From positions 567,710-631,709 of the forward strand of contig NZ_JTJC03000001.1 of the NCBI RefSeq assembly GCF_000817735.3: a stretch of DNA of 64,000 bases. The letters run 5' to 3'. The notes below the pieces were generated by a model. That model had not been told where the DNA came from and searched no databases. It saw only the letters and a list, made by a program, of their open reading frames with translations. This DNA is from Scytonema millei VB511283 (GTDB taxonomy: Bacteria > Cyanobacteriota > Cyanobacteriia > Cyanobacteriales > Chroococcidiopsidaceae). Positions 46,604-55,782 of the stretch are shown piece after piece. Both the position numbers and the translations under genes were made by a program. How positions within the stretch are numbered: the first letter of the stretch is position 1; each line of letters begins with the position of its first letter.

Positions 46604-47176
46604 TTGGCTAATATTGCTTGTAGACAATTGAAATGTCCTAATCTATCCGCTCTCTACTATGGTTTCGCCGTCTGGGTAAGTGCGGTAATTGTATTTTCTA
46701 GCACCTCCGTTTTTGCAGCCGAACGAGTCGTACTGAAGTACCGAGCTTTTCGCGAATCAATTGCGGTTGAGGATTTGACAAAGTTTGCGCGCACTGGAGA
46801 AATGTCACCCGATCTACGGGTAAATTTGGCATTAGCTAGACAAGATCCCCAGACAATCCGTCAGTCCCTTACAAATACAGTAACAGTCGATCCAATCTTG
46901 TTAGATCGAGTTCTCAACAACGCTGTAGGAGAATTATTGTTAGATGAAATAGGAAAAACCATTCATCCATCTTCGCGCCAAGCAAATCGACAAGCTCTAC
47001 GCGCTGCTATGACCTTATCTGCTCGCGATCGCCAGCTCTCGCTGCTGGAAATTCTTCAAAACTACCCAACAACAGATGTGGAAGTGGAAGGCGATCGCCT
47101 CGAAGCCGTTTACAGCCAACTGCGTCGCCTAGAAGGAACTCTGAAAAATTTTTTAATGAAAAATTTTTTAAAATAG
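46604..47176 (+). CDS. exported DUF1400-domain protein, TTG start
   Basis: This gene encodes 190 aa from a TTG at 46604, eight bases after GAGG. The first ATG nearby is out of frame. A signal peptide (YYGFAVWVSAVIVFSSTSVFA) is near residues 20-40. The mature part AERVVLKYRAFRESIAVEDL, then FARTGEMSP and RQSLTNTVTVDPILLDRVLN, matches DUF1400, which in other cyanobacteria precedes an alpha/beta hydrolase domain. Here the protein ends after the DUF1400 module, so it is a stand-alone copy or has lost the hydrolase. The 3' end is doubled (a repeat of AAAATTTTTTA near the stop). Confidence 0.82.
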   Translation: MANIACRQLKCPNLSALYYGFAVWVSAVIVFSSTSVFAAERVVLKYRAFRESIAVEDLTKFARTGEMSPDLRVNLALARQDPQTIRQSLTNTVTVDPILLDRVLNNAVGELLLDEIGKTIHPSSRQANRQALRAAMTLSARDRQLSLLEILQNYPTTDVEVEGDRLEAVYSQLRRLEGTLKNFLMKNFLK

Positions 47177-47251
47177 TCTTCCTGTGACAAACAAGGAGAG
47201 TCAACCTAAAATTTGCCTTTTCCCTACTCCCTGCTCCCTACTCCCTGCTCC

Positions 47252-47452
47252 CTAATAAGCCAAAGTTTCCAGCGTTTCGCGCAAATATAGACTAACTTGA
47301 CGATCGAGGTTCACCTCTTGCAGTTGGCGATCGCCAGACATCTTTTCTAACCGCCAGCGCTGAAAGCCGGAGCTAGCAGCGATCGCGCCTTTTAATTCGT
47401 CCCAGATTTGGCTATCTTCGGATCTGCTGGTATCTGTAGCTGGATGAGCCAT
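47252..47452 (-). CDS. small conserved hypothetical protein
   Basis: This gene encodes 66 aa, ATG at 47452 with GAGGAAA upstream. It is a soluble helical protein (QIWDELKGAIAASSGFQRWR, then LDRQVSLYLRETLETLAY). Family not recognised beyond a general cyanobacterial hypothetical. It starts 6 bp after the stop of the membrane protein gene on the same strand, so the two are co-transcribed. A CTCCCTG-type array lies just beyond its stop. Confidence 0.7.
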   Translation of the reverse strand: MAHPATDTSRSEDSQIWDELKGAIAASSGFQRWRLEKMSGDRQLQEVNLDRQVSLYLRETLETLAY

Positions 47453-47458
47453 GTTTCC

Positions 47459-48094
47459 TCATTCCTTTACTTGAGCTGTTACTTGAGCTGTATCTGTTTG
47501 AGAGTTGGTGAGTTGGGGCAAGATGCGGTTAACTTGCCAGCCAACAATCGTAAAGTCTCGCGCTATTCTTTCTACAGGATAAGGTTTTGCCTTAGAAAAT
47601 TCTGTTTCGCTAGTAACGAAAACCCGTGCCACGCTGACAGGGATTTGCAGAAATAGATTGCTTGCTAAAAAGGCAATACTAGCTACCAACAATCCTAAGC
47701 CTCGCCATTGGGGTGGTAAGGGTACGGCATGTGCCGCGATCGGCGCGGTACGATACAACAACCATAATAGCCCTACTAGCAATACTGCTGCTACCATAGC
47801 CAGCAGGCGATTGGAAGTCGTACGAATTAACCTGAGAACTTTTCTTTGCTGCTCGTCGAGCTGAGTTGGTTTTTGTGCGACTCCCAGCACGGCAAAGATC
47901 AAAAAAGGACGCGATAGCTGCATCCACAGAACGGGTAAGACTCCGATCGCTGCCACAATTGAGAATTCTAACCACACAGGCAAGATGGGATCGCCCACAG
48001 CCAAGCCGAGCCAGCACAACTGCAACAGAATCGGCAGCGTTGCCAACCCAGCTAGGTGAATCCACAAAAATGGTTCGGAGCGAAATGATTGCAT
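47459..48094 (-). CDS. low-complexity tail membrane protein
   Basis: This gene encodes 211 aa from the ATG at 48094; a TTG three codons earlier is less likely. Four hydrophobic segments (about 8-28, 38-60, 90-111, 122-148) follow the N-terminus MQSFRSEPFLWIHLAGLATL, which I recognise from the cyanobacterial low-complexity tail membrane protein family. The C-terminal tail is Gln/Thr-rich (NSQTDTAQVTAQVKE). Function unknown. It lies between infB upstream and the 66-aa gene downstream, on the same strand. Confidence 0.78.
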   Translation of the reverse strand: MQSFRSEPFLWIHLAGLATLPILLQLCWLGLAVGDPILPVWLEFSIVAAIGVLPVLWMQLSRPFLIFAVLGVAQKPTQLDEQQRKVLRLIRTTSNRLLAMVAAVLLVGLLWLLYRTAPIAAHAVPLPPQWRGLGLLVASIAFLASNLFLQIPVSVARVFVTSETEFSKAKPYPVERIARDFTIVGWQVNRILPQLTNSQTDTAQVTAQVKE

Positions 48095-48109
48095 AGTTTT
48101 CAAGATGTC

Positions 48110-48131
48110 AAGACGTGCGATCGCACGTCTT
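48110..48131. terminator. HIP1-centred 22-bp palindrome after infB
   Basis: AAGACGTGCGA and TCGCACGTCTT form a perfect palindrome with HIP1 (GCGATCGC) at its centre, 8 bp beyond the infB stop. It may end infB transcripts, but there is no T-run after it, so the terminator role is only suggested. Confidence 0.45.
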
Positions 48132-48138
48132 AACAGTG

Positions 48139-51100
48139 CTACCTCGTAAGCGTGCGGCGTTTTGTCACCATTTGATAGGCTTCGACGATATCGCCTTCAA
48201 CCCAATCGTTGAATTTATCGACGCCAATACCGCATTCGTAGCCGGAATTGACTTCGCGGGCATCCTCTCGCATCCGCTTAAGAGAATCTAAAGCACCTTC
48301 GTAGATCACCTTACCACCACGACGCACCCGCAGCTTGCAGTTACGCACGAGCTTGCCCGACTGCACGTAGCTACCAGCCACCTTACCGCGACCGACTGGG
48401 AAGACCTGGCGGACTTCTGCCTGACCAAGAGGTTCTTCTACCAATTCTGGCTCTAGCATACCTTCTAGGGCAGCTTGAATATCTTCCAGCAGTTTGTAGA
48501 TAATGTCGTATTCTCGAACATCTACCCCTGCTTCGTCGGCTGCTTGTCTAGCACCGCTAGCAAGCGTGGTGTTGAAGCCGATAATCACGGCGTTACTAGC
48601 TGCTGCCAAGTCGATGTCAGTTTCAGTGACTTCTCCAGGTGCAGACAACAACATCCTGATTTGGACTTCGTTTTGTGGCAGTTGTTTGAGCGCCCCGACG
48701 ATCGCTTCGACGGAACCTTGGACATCTGCCTTAAGGATCAAGTTGAGTTCCTTCAACTCGCCTTCCTGAGCCTGTGCGGATATGGAAGTTAGGGTTGCGC
48801 GTCCTTGCAGCAAGCGGAACTGACGTTGTTTTTCTGCCCGTTCGTTAGCGATCGCCCGTGCTTCCTTCTCGACGAGATACACCTCGAAATCGTCTCCAGC
48901 TGCTGGCACGTCGCTCAAGCCCAAGACTTCTACGGCGAAGGAGGGGCTAGCGATATCTACCCGCCGACCGCGATCGTCTACCATAGCGCGGACTTTGCCA
49001 AATGCCGACCCAGCCACGAGGATATCGCCCACATGCAGCGTTCCGTTTTGTACCAGCAAGGTTGCGACCGGACCTTTGGCTTTGTCAAGATGGGCTTCAA
49101 TTACCGTTCCTTTCGCCGTCCGATCTGGGTTAGCATATAGGTCTTCTACCTCTGCAACCAACAGAATCATTTCCAGCAAGCCGTCAAGGTTTTCACCTTT
49201 AATGGCGCTGACGGGAACCATAATCGTGTCTCCGCCCCATTCTTCAGGAGTTAGGCTGTATTGAGTTAACTCTTGCTTGACGCGATCGGGTTGAGCGCCT
49301 TCTTTATCAATCTTATTGATTGCGACGACAATTGGTACTTCTGCTGCTTGGGCATGACTGATCGCCTCAACCGTCTGGGGTTGAACGCCATCATCGGCAG
49401 CCACCACTAAGATGGCGATGTCCGTCACTCGCGCTCCTCGTGCCCGCATCGCCGTGAAGGCTTCGTGACCGGGAGTATCTAGAAATACGACTTGCTGCAT
49501 TTGCCCGTTTTGTTCGACATCGACATGGTAAGCACCGATGTGCTGGGTAATGCCTCCAGCTTCGCCCTGCGCCACTTTTGTTTTGCGGATGGCATCGAGC
49601 AAAGTCGTTTTTCCGTGGTCTACGTGACCCATAATTGTTACGACTGGCGGACGGCGCTGGAGATTTTCCAGGTCTGCCGCATCGAGCATTTCTGTAACCT
49701 TACGAGCTTCTGCTTCTGGCTCGGCAGTTTCTACCTCTACGCCCAGTTCTTCTGCCACCATTTTAATCGTGGCAAGATCTAAACTTTGGGTAATACTAAC
49801 TGCTATCCCCTTCATGAACAGAATCTTGACAATTTCTGTATCTGGAGTTGCTAAACTCTCAGCTAGTTCTTGCACGGTGAGATTGCCCATGACTACCACT
49901 TTTTCTGGGCGTTCGCGTTTCTGTTCGGGTTCGCGGCGACGGTTGTTTTCTCGTGCTTGGCTAAACTTTTTGCTTCTAACAACACTAATGGCAGCAGGCT
50001 GCGGCTGTCCTGGACGAGCTGCTGTTTTCTGTTTTGGCGGACGAGCTATAGACAGGCTAACTTGAATTGGAGTATCGCCATCTCCGTCCTCCTCATCGTC
50101 AAAGTCTTCTTCGTCATCCAAATCGACTATAGGCTTGAGACGTTTGGTTTTTACACCTGCCTTCGTTGCCTTTGCGTCTTGTCCTTCGTCTATCTCCTCT
50201 TCTTGCCATTTCTTGCCACCTTTACCCACTGGACGCGGCATGGGGCGCTTGAGGATTGGCTTGTCATCCACACCGATCTCGGCGATTTCTTCCGTTCCCG
50301 GTAAAGCTTCTGCCCCTTCTGGTTTAGAGCGTTCTGGTGCTACTGCTTCGCCTGCCCTCACTGGCTTAGGTCTTTGCAGTTCCAGCACGGGTTTAGGTCT
50401 AGCTGGCGTGCTTTCCGAGCTAGCAGCTGCCTCCTGCGAACGACGCATTGGTTTTTCGACTCTATCTGCCTTCGCCACTGGACGATTGGCTGCGCGATCG
50501 TCTTGCTCTCGCTTGAGAATGGGTCGCTCCGGTCGTTCCGATCGCTCCAGGCGCTCCGCTCGCTGTGGTGGCGACGGTGGTAGTCCGGCAGTTTCATCCA
50601 CACCGTCTCTTGCCCCGGACGGTCTAGGGGGTGGTGTTGACAGCTTGGGTGATTCTAGCGATCTGGATTTGTTGGTATGTGTTGAATTATCGCCCTGCTC
50701 GCTTTGGGTTGTAGGCTGAGTTTCTACTGCTTGCACTGGCTTTTGTGCTTCGGGACGGGTTGGCGCTGTTGTCGGTCGCACGGGTGAATTAGAAGCGGTC
50801 GGACGAGCTGGAGGTTGAGGTGCTACGGCAACAGAAGGTTCTGGGGGGTTAGGACGATCGGGGTTGTGCTTTGGTTTGCGAATTTCCAAGATTTGCTGTT
50901 TGTGAGGCACGACAGGTTTTGGTTTGACTTTGTTAGTGGCTGGTTGAGGATGTGCCTTGTAGCTGTTGGCATGACCTTCTCTACCAGCAGTGACGGGGTT
51001 GGCAGCTTGTTTTTCTGCTGCTTGTCTGATTCGCTCTGCTTCTTCTTCGCTAATAGTGCTGCTATGACTTTTCACCGCAATATTAAGCCGATCGCAAATG

Positions 51101-51171
51101 GCTAATATTTCCTTGTTATCCAAATTCAATTCCTTTGATAGATCGTAAATTCTGACTTTGCCGTTGTTCAT
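48139..51171 (-). CDS. infB: translation initiation factor IF-2
   Basis: This gene encodes 1010 aa, ATG at 51171. The N-terminal start [20 protein letters not shown] is the IF-2 N domain. A long Pro/Arg/Ala-rich low-complexity region follows (about 60-400). The GTPase domain begins near 510 with G1 [15 protein letters not shown]3 DTPGHEAF, and G4 NKIDK. The C-terminal beta barrels include [17 protein letters not shown]-like sequence and end [20 protein letters not shown]. It delivers initiator tRNA to the ribosome. It is the last gene of the rimP-nusA-ylxR-infB group, but a 470-bp gap separates it from ylxR, so it may have its own promoter. Confidence 0.97.
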   Translation of the reverse strand: MNNGKVRIYDLSKELNLDNKEILAICDRLNIAVKSHSSTISEEEAERIRQAAEKQAANPVTAGREGHANSYKAHPQPATNKVKPKPVVPHKQQILEIRKPKHNPDRPNPPEPSVAVAPQPPARPTASNSPVRPTTAPTRPEAQKPVQAVETQPTTQSEQGDNSTHTNKSRSLESPKLSTPPPRPSGARDGVDETAGLPPSPPQRAERLERSERPERPILKREQDDRAANRPVAKADRVEKPMRRSQEAAASSESTPARPKPVLELQRPKPVRAGEAVAPERSKPEGAEALPGTEEIAEIGVDDKPILKRPMPRPVGKGGKKWQEEEIDEGQDAKATKAGVKTKRLKPIVDLDDEEDFDDEEDGDGDTPIQVSLSIARPPKQKTAARPGQPQPAAISVVRSKKFSQARENNRRREPEQKRERPEKVVVMGNLTVQELAESLATPDTEIVKILFMKGIAVSITQSLDLATIKMVAEELGVEVETAEPEAEARKVTEMLDAADLENLQRRPPVVTIMGHVDHGKTTLLDAIRKTKVAQGEAGGITQHIGAYHVDVEQNGQMQQVVFLDTPGHEAFTAMRARGARVTDIAILVVAADDGVQPQTVEAISHAQAAEVPIVVAINKIDKEGAQPDRVKQELTQYSLTPEEWGGDTIMVPVSAIKGENLDGLLEMILLVAEVEDLYANPDRTAKGTVIEAHLDKAKGPVATLLVQNGTLHVGDILVAGSAFGKVRAMVDDRGRRVDIASPSFAVEVLGLSDVPAAGDDFEVYLVEKEARAIANERAEKQRQFRLLQGRATLTSISAQAQEGELKELNLILKADVQGSVEAIVGALKQLPQNEVQIRMLLSAPGEVTETDIDLAAASNAVIIGFNTTLASGARQAADEAGVDVREYDIIYKLLEDIQAALEGMLEPELVEEPLGQAEVRQVFPVGRGKVAGSYVQSGKLVRNCKLRVRRGGKVIYEGALDSLKRMREDAREVNSGYECGIGVDKFNDWVEGDIVEAYQMVTKRRTLTR

Positions 51172-51640
51172 CCATTCTTCCCCTTGTACCTACCAGCTAT
51201 AACTGGATGGTTGCCCGATTTACAACATCTCCATCCTCCGATTTTTGTATATTCGTTTACTGTTTGAATTGCGGTTCTTGCCTCCAAATGATATAACAGA
51301 GAAGCTTTCTATTTGGCTTAACTCCCTACTTTTCTAGGGTTAGCAGGTGTTAGCGTGCTTGTGTTTTTTGCTTGTGTTTTTTGCAGGCGCTCCAACTTGA
51401 GGAAATCCGGTCGCAACTTTTGGTTGTCGATCTACTACTAGGATATTTTGACCCATATATTATTTTGGCATCAAGTTAGGTTTGCAGAAATTACCAGCTG
51501 CAAATTCCTTAACCTGTCAATGGGAATGCCGATGTTTTTGTAGGCTTGATGCTCGTTCGCTCTCGTTAAGTTCAAGGAGTGGGTAAGTATAAGGGGTTGT
51601 ACATATCGCCGCTATCTGACTCTGTCACCTGGTTCCGTAC
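51172..51640. other. intergenic region ylxR / infB
   Basis: A long gap for a normally tight operon. It contains a 13-bp tandem repeat (GCTTGTGTTTTTT at 51357-51369 and 51370-51382) and no ORF of interest. An infB promoter or leader is probable here, but I cannot place it. Confidence 0.6.
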
Positions 51641-51898
51641 CTATGGTTCTGTAACCAGGCGCTGCAATAGAGTCTGATAAAGCACCTCTGAGACTGTCTT
51701 GACCTTGAGCGATCGCCCCAAGCGGTTTTTCTTTTGCGCCACTTGTAGACAGCTTGCTTGGGGACAGATGTAAGCAGAACGCCCCATGCCCCGATCTAAT
51801 TGTAACTCTCCCGAGTCGCGATCGCGGACAATGCGCCAAAACTCCGATTTTAATGCCACGCGACCGCAGCTGATACAACGGCGATAGTTAGGTTTCAT
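51641..51898 (-). CDS. ylxR: YlxR family (DUF448) RNA-binding protein
   Basis: This gene encodes 85 aa from the ATG at 51898; the codon before it is a TTG. It shows YRRCISCGRVALKSEFWRIV, then GRSAYICPQASCLQVAQKKN and a basic end, the YlxR signature with two Cys pairs. It sits in the nusA-infB operon as in most bacteria, where YlxR is thought to bind RNA or influence RNase P and transcription. Confidence 0.93.
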   Translation of the reverse strand: MKPNYRRCISCGRVALKSEFWRIVRDRDSGELQLDRGMGRSAYICPQASCLQVAQKKNRLGRSLKVKTVSEVLYQTLLQRLVTEP

Positions 51899-51970
51899 CA
51901 AGAGGAAGGGGTTGGGACGGCGAAGAGAGCTTCAGGGGCAGTTACTAAATCACAAGTCACGAGTCACGAG

Positions 51971-53305
51971 TCACAGTTCGTTAGTCGCCGATTCTTCTAG
52001 CTCCTCAGATGTTTCCAGTTCTTCATCCAATTCTTCGCCAGTGTCATCTACTGTTTCTATCATGTCTTCTAGTTCTTCCTCTGCCAATTCTTCCTCTGCT
52101 AATTCTTCCTCTAACTGTGCGGCGGCTTGTTGTCTAGCTGCTGCTGCAAATTTAGCATCTTCAGCGGCGTAATCGTATTTGTCGCGGTCTTTGATGTCAA
52201 TTTTCCATCCTGTCAAACGGGCGGCTAGACGGACGTTTTGTCCTTCTTTACCAATTGCCAAACTGAGTTGATCTTCTGCCACCAATACGTGAGTCTGTCG
52301 AGTTTCCGGGTCCATCAACCGTACTTCATCCACTCTAGCCGGACTCAAAGCATTGGCAATATAAGTAGCTGGGTCAGGCGACCAGCGAATCACGTCAATT
52401 TTTTCTCCTCGTAATTCGTTGACTACGACTTGAATTCGCGATCCTCTAGCGCCAATACATGCCCCTACTGGGTCTACATCTCGGTCTAGGGTATCGACAG
52501 CAATTTTTGTCCGAGGACCGACATGCCTGGAGGGAGGATTGGCTTCCCTGGCTACAGCAACAATGCGGACGACTTCATCCTCTATTTCCGGCACTTCATT
52601 CGCAAATAGATACACGACTAGACCAGCATCAGCCCTGGAAACCAATAACTGTGGACCTCGATGCTGTCCCTGCAAGACTTTCTTGAGATAAACCTTAAAA
52701 GTAGCATTGGCGCGATAATTATCGTTAGGTAGTTGCTCCCGCTTGGGTAATTCTGCTTCGACTTCTGGCTGACCGAAGCTGCTACTAACCGCCATAATCA
52801 CTGACTGTCGCTCAAACCGTAATACTCTGGCTTGCAGTACGGTGTCTTCTATATCTTGAAATTCCTCTTGAATCATTTGACGCTGCTGATCGCGGAGTTT
52901 TTGTGACAAAACTTGTTTTGTCTGCATCGCTGCCATGCGTCCAAACTCTTCTTTATCTGGAGTCACGTCAACTAGCACGGAATCGCCAATTTGAGCTGCA
53001 TCCCCTGCAAATTCTTGCACGTCTTTAAGGGAAATTTCGTGGTCGGAGTTGGTGACTTCTTCAATAATTGTTTTAGTTGCTAGAACTCGAAAGCCTTGTT
53101 CTTCAACATCCAACTCTACTTCAAAGTTGTCAAAATATTCTTCTTCAAAATGCTTTTTGTCTAGATTTTGCGCTCGCCGATAGCGCTCGTAGCCTTTTAG
53201 CAAAGCTTCTCTCAGAGCGTTTTGTACCGCATTCCGAGGTAAATTCCGTTCGCGGCTGATGCTTTCAATTAATTCTTTTAGACCAGGTAAGCTGACCATT
53301 GACAT
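51971..53305 (-). CDS. nusA: transcription termination/antitermination factor NusA
   Basis: This gene encodes 444 aa, ATG at 53305. The N-terminal domain (LPGLKELIESISRERNLP, RNAVQNALREALLKGYER), then S1 domain (about 130-210), KH1 and KH2 (VDPVGACIGARGSRIQVVVN and SLAIGKEGQNVRLAARLTGW). The last about 60 residues are Glu-rich (AEEELAEEELED type), replacing the AR domains of E. coli. It binds RNA polymerase and modulates pausing. It follows rimP by 120 bp with a CAGGGAG repeat in between. Confidence 0.96.
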   Translation of the reverse strand: MSMVSLPGLKELIESISRERNLPRNAVQNALREALLKGYERYRRAQNLDKKHFEEEYFDNFEVELDVEEQGFRVLATKTIIEEVTNSDHEISLKDVQEFAGDAAQIGDSVLVDVTPDKEEFGRMAAMQTKQVLSQKLRDQQRQMIQEEFQDIEDTVLQARVLRFERQSVIMAVSSSFGQPEVEAELPKREQLPNDNYRANATFKVYLKKVLQGQHRGPQLLVSRADAGLVVYLFANEVPEIEDEVVRIVAVAREANPPSRHVGPRTKIAVDTLDRDVDPVGACIGARGSRIQVVVNELRGEKIDVIRWSPDPATYIANALSPARVDEVRLMDPETRQTHVLVAEDQLSLAIGKEGQNVRLAARLTGWKIDIKDRDKYDYAAEDAKFAAAARQQAAAQLEEELAEEELAEEELEDMIETVDDTGEELDEELETSEELEESATNEL

Positions 53306-53326
53306 AATATTAAACCTCTTGTTTTA

Positions 53327-53347
53327 CAGGGAGCAGGGAGCAGGGAG
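53327..53347. repeat. CAGGGAG x3 array
   Basis: Three exact heptamers between rimP and nusA inside an operon gap. Same unit as 36478. Confidence 0.8.
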
Positions 53348-53425
53348 CAGAGAACAGGAATTAATGGCGAATTGCGAATTGCAAATTGTTCCCTAACCCC
53401 TAATCCCTAACTCCTAACCCCTGAT

Positions 53426-53887
53426 TTAGTGGCGCTCGTCCAGTTGTACCCTGGTGATGAGAGAGCGGGGAATGGCGATCGCCCGACCTTTTTGATTCAA
53501 AAACACCGCTGTTTCATCGCGCTTAATTAATTGACCCGTCCACTCTGTATGACCTTCATAGGGTTCGGATAAGGTGACGATCGCAGGGAATCCTTTAAAA
53601 GAAACAAATTCTCGATCTGCGACCAGCTGGCGCGATATCCCTGGACTAGAAACCTCCAAAACGTAAGCATCAGGAATGACATCTGCTGTATCTAGCGTTG
53701 CTTCTAAAGCGCGGCTCATGCGTTCGCAGTCATCTAGTCCGGTGTCTTGCTGCGGATTGCGGATGTCCACGCGCAGCACTGGCGGACGATGGTTGGTATG
53801 GAAAACGATCTCAACGATTTCCAATCCTAGATCTTCTGCTACAGGCGAGGCGAGTTCAATGATTTGAGGAATTAAGGGATGAGCCAT
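53426..53887 (-). CDS. rimP: ribosome maturation factor RimP
   Basis: This gene encodes 153 aa, ATG at 53887. The RimP N-terminal domain ([20 protein letters not shown], then [40 protein letters not shown]) and C-terminal Sm-like domain ([20 protein letters not shown]) are complete. It assists 30S subunit assembly. It is the first gene of the rimP-nusA-ylxR-infB group. A terminator-like hairpin with a T-run ends only 11 bases before its ATG. Confidence 0.96.
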   Translation of the reverse strand: MAHPLIPQIIELASPVAEDLGLEIVEIVFHTNHRPPVLRVDIRNPQQDTGLDDCERMSRALEATLDTADVIPDAYVLEVSSPGISRQLVADREFVSFKGFPAIVTLSEPYEGHTEWTGQLIKRDETAVFLNQKGRAIAIPRSLITRVQLDERH

Positions 53888-54214
53888 TGTTCAGACATAA
53901 AAAAAGCGGGTGGACACCCACTTCCTGAGAAACAGAAATTTTTCCAGAAAGTTTAAAGGCGAAACAAAATCGTTCCGCCCTTACATTTGAGTTTAGCGCA
54001 TTAATTAGGGGTGAGGAGCGAGGAGCGAGGAGCGAGAGAAAGAATGCGATCGGTAGGGTGTGGGGTGTGGGGTATGGGGTGTGGGGAGAATTCGGAATTC
54101 GGAATACCACTGCGCTTAAGCAAGCTACGAAAGCGCGGAATTAAATTCTCCCTCTGCACCTGAAGCTCCTAGTCTCCTCTGCTTCCTTGTCCTCTTTTGC
54201 TCACTCCTCACTCC
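53888..54214. other. leader region of the rimP-nusA operon
   Basis: Contains, reading towards rimP, a GGTGTGG array (about 54057-54085), a GAGGAGC array (about 54013-54033), a GGCG-A-AAC hairpin (53958-53979), and the hairpin with T-run at 53899-53922. An ORF at 53856-54110 is an artefact of these repeats. Confidence 0.65.
53899..53922 (-). terminator. terminator-like hairpin immediately before rimP
   Basis: On the minus strand AGTGGGTG and CACCCGCT pair (one G-U) around TC, followed by seven T. It ends 11 bases before the rimP ATG, so it could end transcripts from the upstream minus-strand gene (stop at 54215), or act as an attenuator in the leader of the nusA operon. Confidence 0.65.
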
Positions 54215-55633
54215 TCACTCCTCACCCCGCTTTAGTAGCCGAGTTTGTTCCATAATTTGCTCGACATCCTCTTGTGCTAGTCTGCGGACGTAGTTGAGTT
54301 TGACTTCTTCTAAAAAGTCAGAAATCAGAGATTGAATGCGTTCTAAGGTATGTTTTTCCTGCATTTGCGTACCTAAAGCTTGGCTGAAGTGTTGAGCTAG
54401 CTGGCGGGAAATTTTTGCCCCAACCGGATCTTCTACGGCTTTGACGATCGCGCTATAAAAATTTTGGGTAATGGAGGTTGCTAGTTGTTGGCTCAGAGTG
54501 TGGGGTAAGTTGCCGACTCCTGGTAGATTATGGATGTTGCGATAGAGAGGGGATTGGTCGAGGGTGCTTTCGATGCTGTGGCGTAAAATGGCAATGATAT
54601 CTGGTTCGATTTGGGGGAAGACTTGGTAGACGAGGACGTTGACGACCAGAGAAGCGATCGCCTCAATTTCGTTAATATTATTTAAATCTATGTATGGTTG
54701 CTGCTTAGAGCTGGCAGATAACCAATTTGTTAACTCTCCCCGTCGTACCGAAACTTGTAACTGATTAATAAATTGAATTAAAACGACTTCAGTGATTTCC
54801 TGCGCTAAACTGGCGACAAATCCTTGAGTCGCTTGTCGTCGGACTGGTTCTAAATTTAATAATTTTGCTTGGTGCAAGCGAATTGTGACCGGAATAATCC
54901 GCAGCCACGTCCAGCGTAAAAAAGGTAACAGCTCGAAGGGAACGATGAGTAGAATGTCATACCATCGCCATAACATCGCTTCTTGCCATTTCAGACCAAC
55001 GTGACGACGGCTAATGATAAAAGTGCGGATGAGAAATTCTAAGCCAAACAGGACGATGAAATAAGCGTCAATTCCCCAGAATTCATCAATAAATTCTCCG
55101 TTTTCACCGATCGCGCGATAATAATTTGTGGCAATTAGAGGGCGGATGCTGCGATTGAAAAAGTCAATTTCTTTTTGCCACCCAGCCTTGAGTAGATATT
55201 CTTGACTCCAAAAAATATTAAAAGCAGTACGCGAAGATTCTTCACCAATGCGATCGCGCATTCGATTTTTAATTCTTTCTAGCGTACCCGTCTTATTTGC
55301 CAAGGCAAACGGATTAGTTTCAATAATGTCACTGCTGTAGCGGCGCAGTTGCTCTAACAAGGTTGCTGTCTGGGGTGACTGCAATCCTGTTTGACTCATT
55401 TGTTGTTCTAAGGCATTGACTAGCTTTAAATACTGTTGAGTTTCGCGGTGCGGCTCAATGCCTTTAATTGGATCGTAAATTGTTGTAACTTCAGGAATGC
55501 GGTTGAGGTAAAAATCGCGCCAGGGGACGTAGGTGAAGTCAAAAATAACTAGACCAAAATTTACTGTAGCTGCGATCGCCATTAATCGCTCAAACCACAG
55601 ATGGAAACGCCGTTTGGAAAAGTCAAAAGTCAA
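54215..55633 (-). CDS. hypothetical membrane protein, ion-channel-like topology
   Basis: This gene encodes 472 aa. The start is a TTG at 55633 in a TTTTGAC heptamer array; an internal ATG at 55582 (MAIAATVNFGLVIFDFTYVP) is an alternative. Hydrophobic segments are at about 17-33, 186-209 and 218-245, with a long charged region between the first and the second and basic residues (RTWLRIIP-like, WTWLRIIPVTIRLH) after the third. The C-terminal 230 residues are helical and soluble. I do not recognise the family. The layout recalls voltage-gated or mechanosensitive channels but lacks a filter motif. Confidence 0.6.
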   Translation of the reverse strand: MTFDFSKRRFHLWFERLMAIAATVNFGLVIFDFTYVPWRDFYLNRIPEVTTIYDPIKGIEPHRETQQYLKLVNALEQQMSQTGLQSPQTATLLEQLRRYSSDIIETNPFALANKTGTLERIKNRMRDRIGEESSRTAFNIFWSQEYLLKAGWQKEIDFFNRSIRPLIATNYYRAIGENGEFIDEFWGIDAYFIVLFGLEFLIRTFIISRRHVGLKWQEAMLWRWYDILLIVPFELLPFLRWTWLRIIPVTIRLHQAKLLNLEPVRRQATQGFVASLAQEITEVVLIQFINQLQVSVRRGELTNWLSASSKQQPYIDLNNINEIEAIASLVVNVLVYQVFPQIEPDIIAILRHSIESTLDQSPLYRNIHNLPGVGNLPHTLSQQLATSITQNFYSAIVKAVEDPVGAKISRQLAQHFSQALGTQMQEKHTLERIQSLISDFLEEVKLNYVRRLAQEDVEQIMEQTRLLKRGEE

Positions 55634-55782
55634 AAGTTAAATGTCAAAAATTAGGAGACAAGAGATAACAGTGGCAGTCAGGAATGAAAACTAACCCGCT
55701 CTAACTAGCAACTACTACCTACCAATTACCCGTTATCCATTACCATTACAACCTGCGTGTCTTCTAGATCTTACCAGTAGTA

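Noticed and set aside
48475-50719. Several plus-strand ORFs inside infB, up to 194 codons
   Set aside because: They are shadows of the GC-rich low-complexity part of infB; their composition is Ser/Arg/Leu-biased as expected for the opposite strand.
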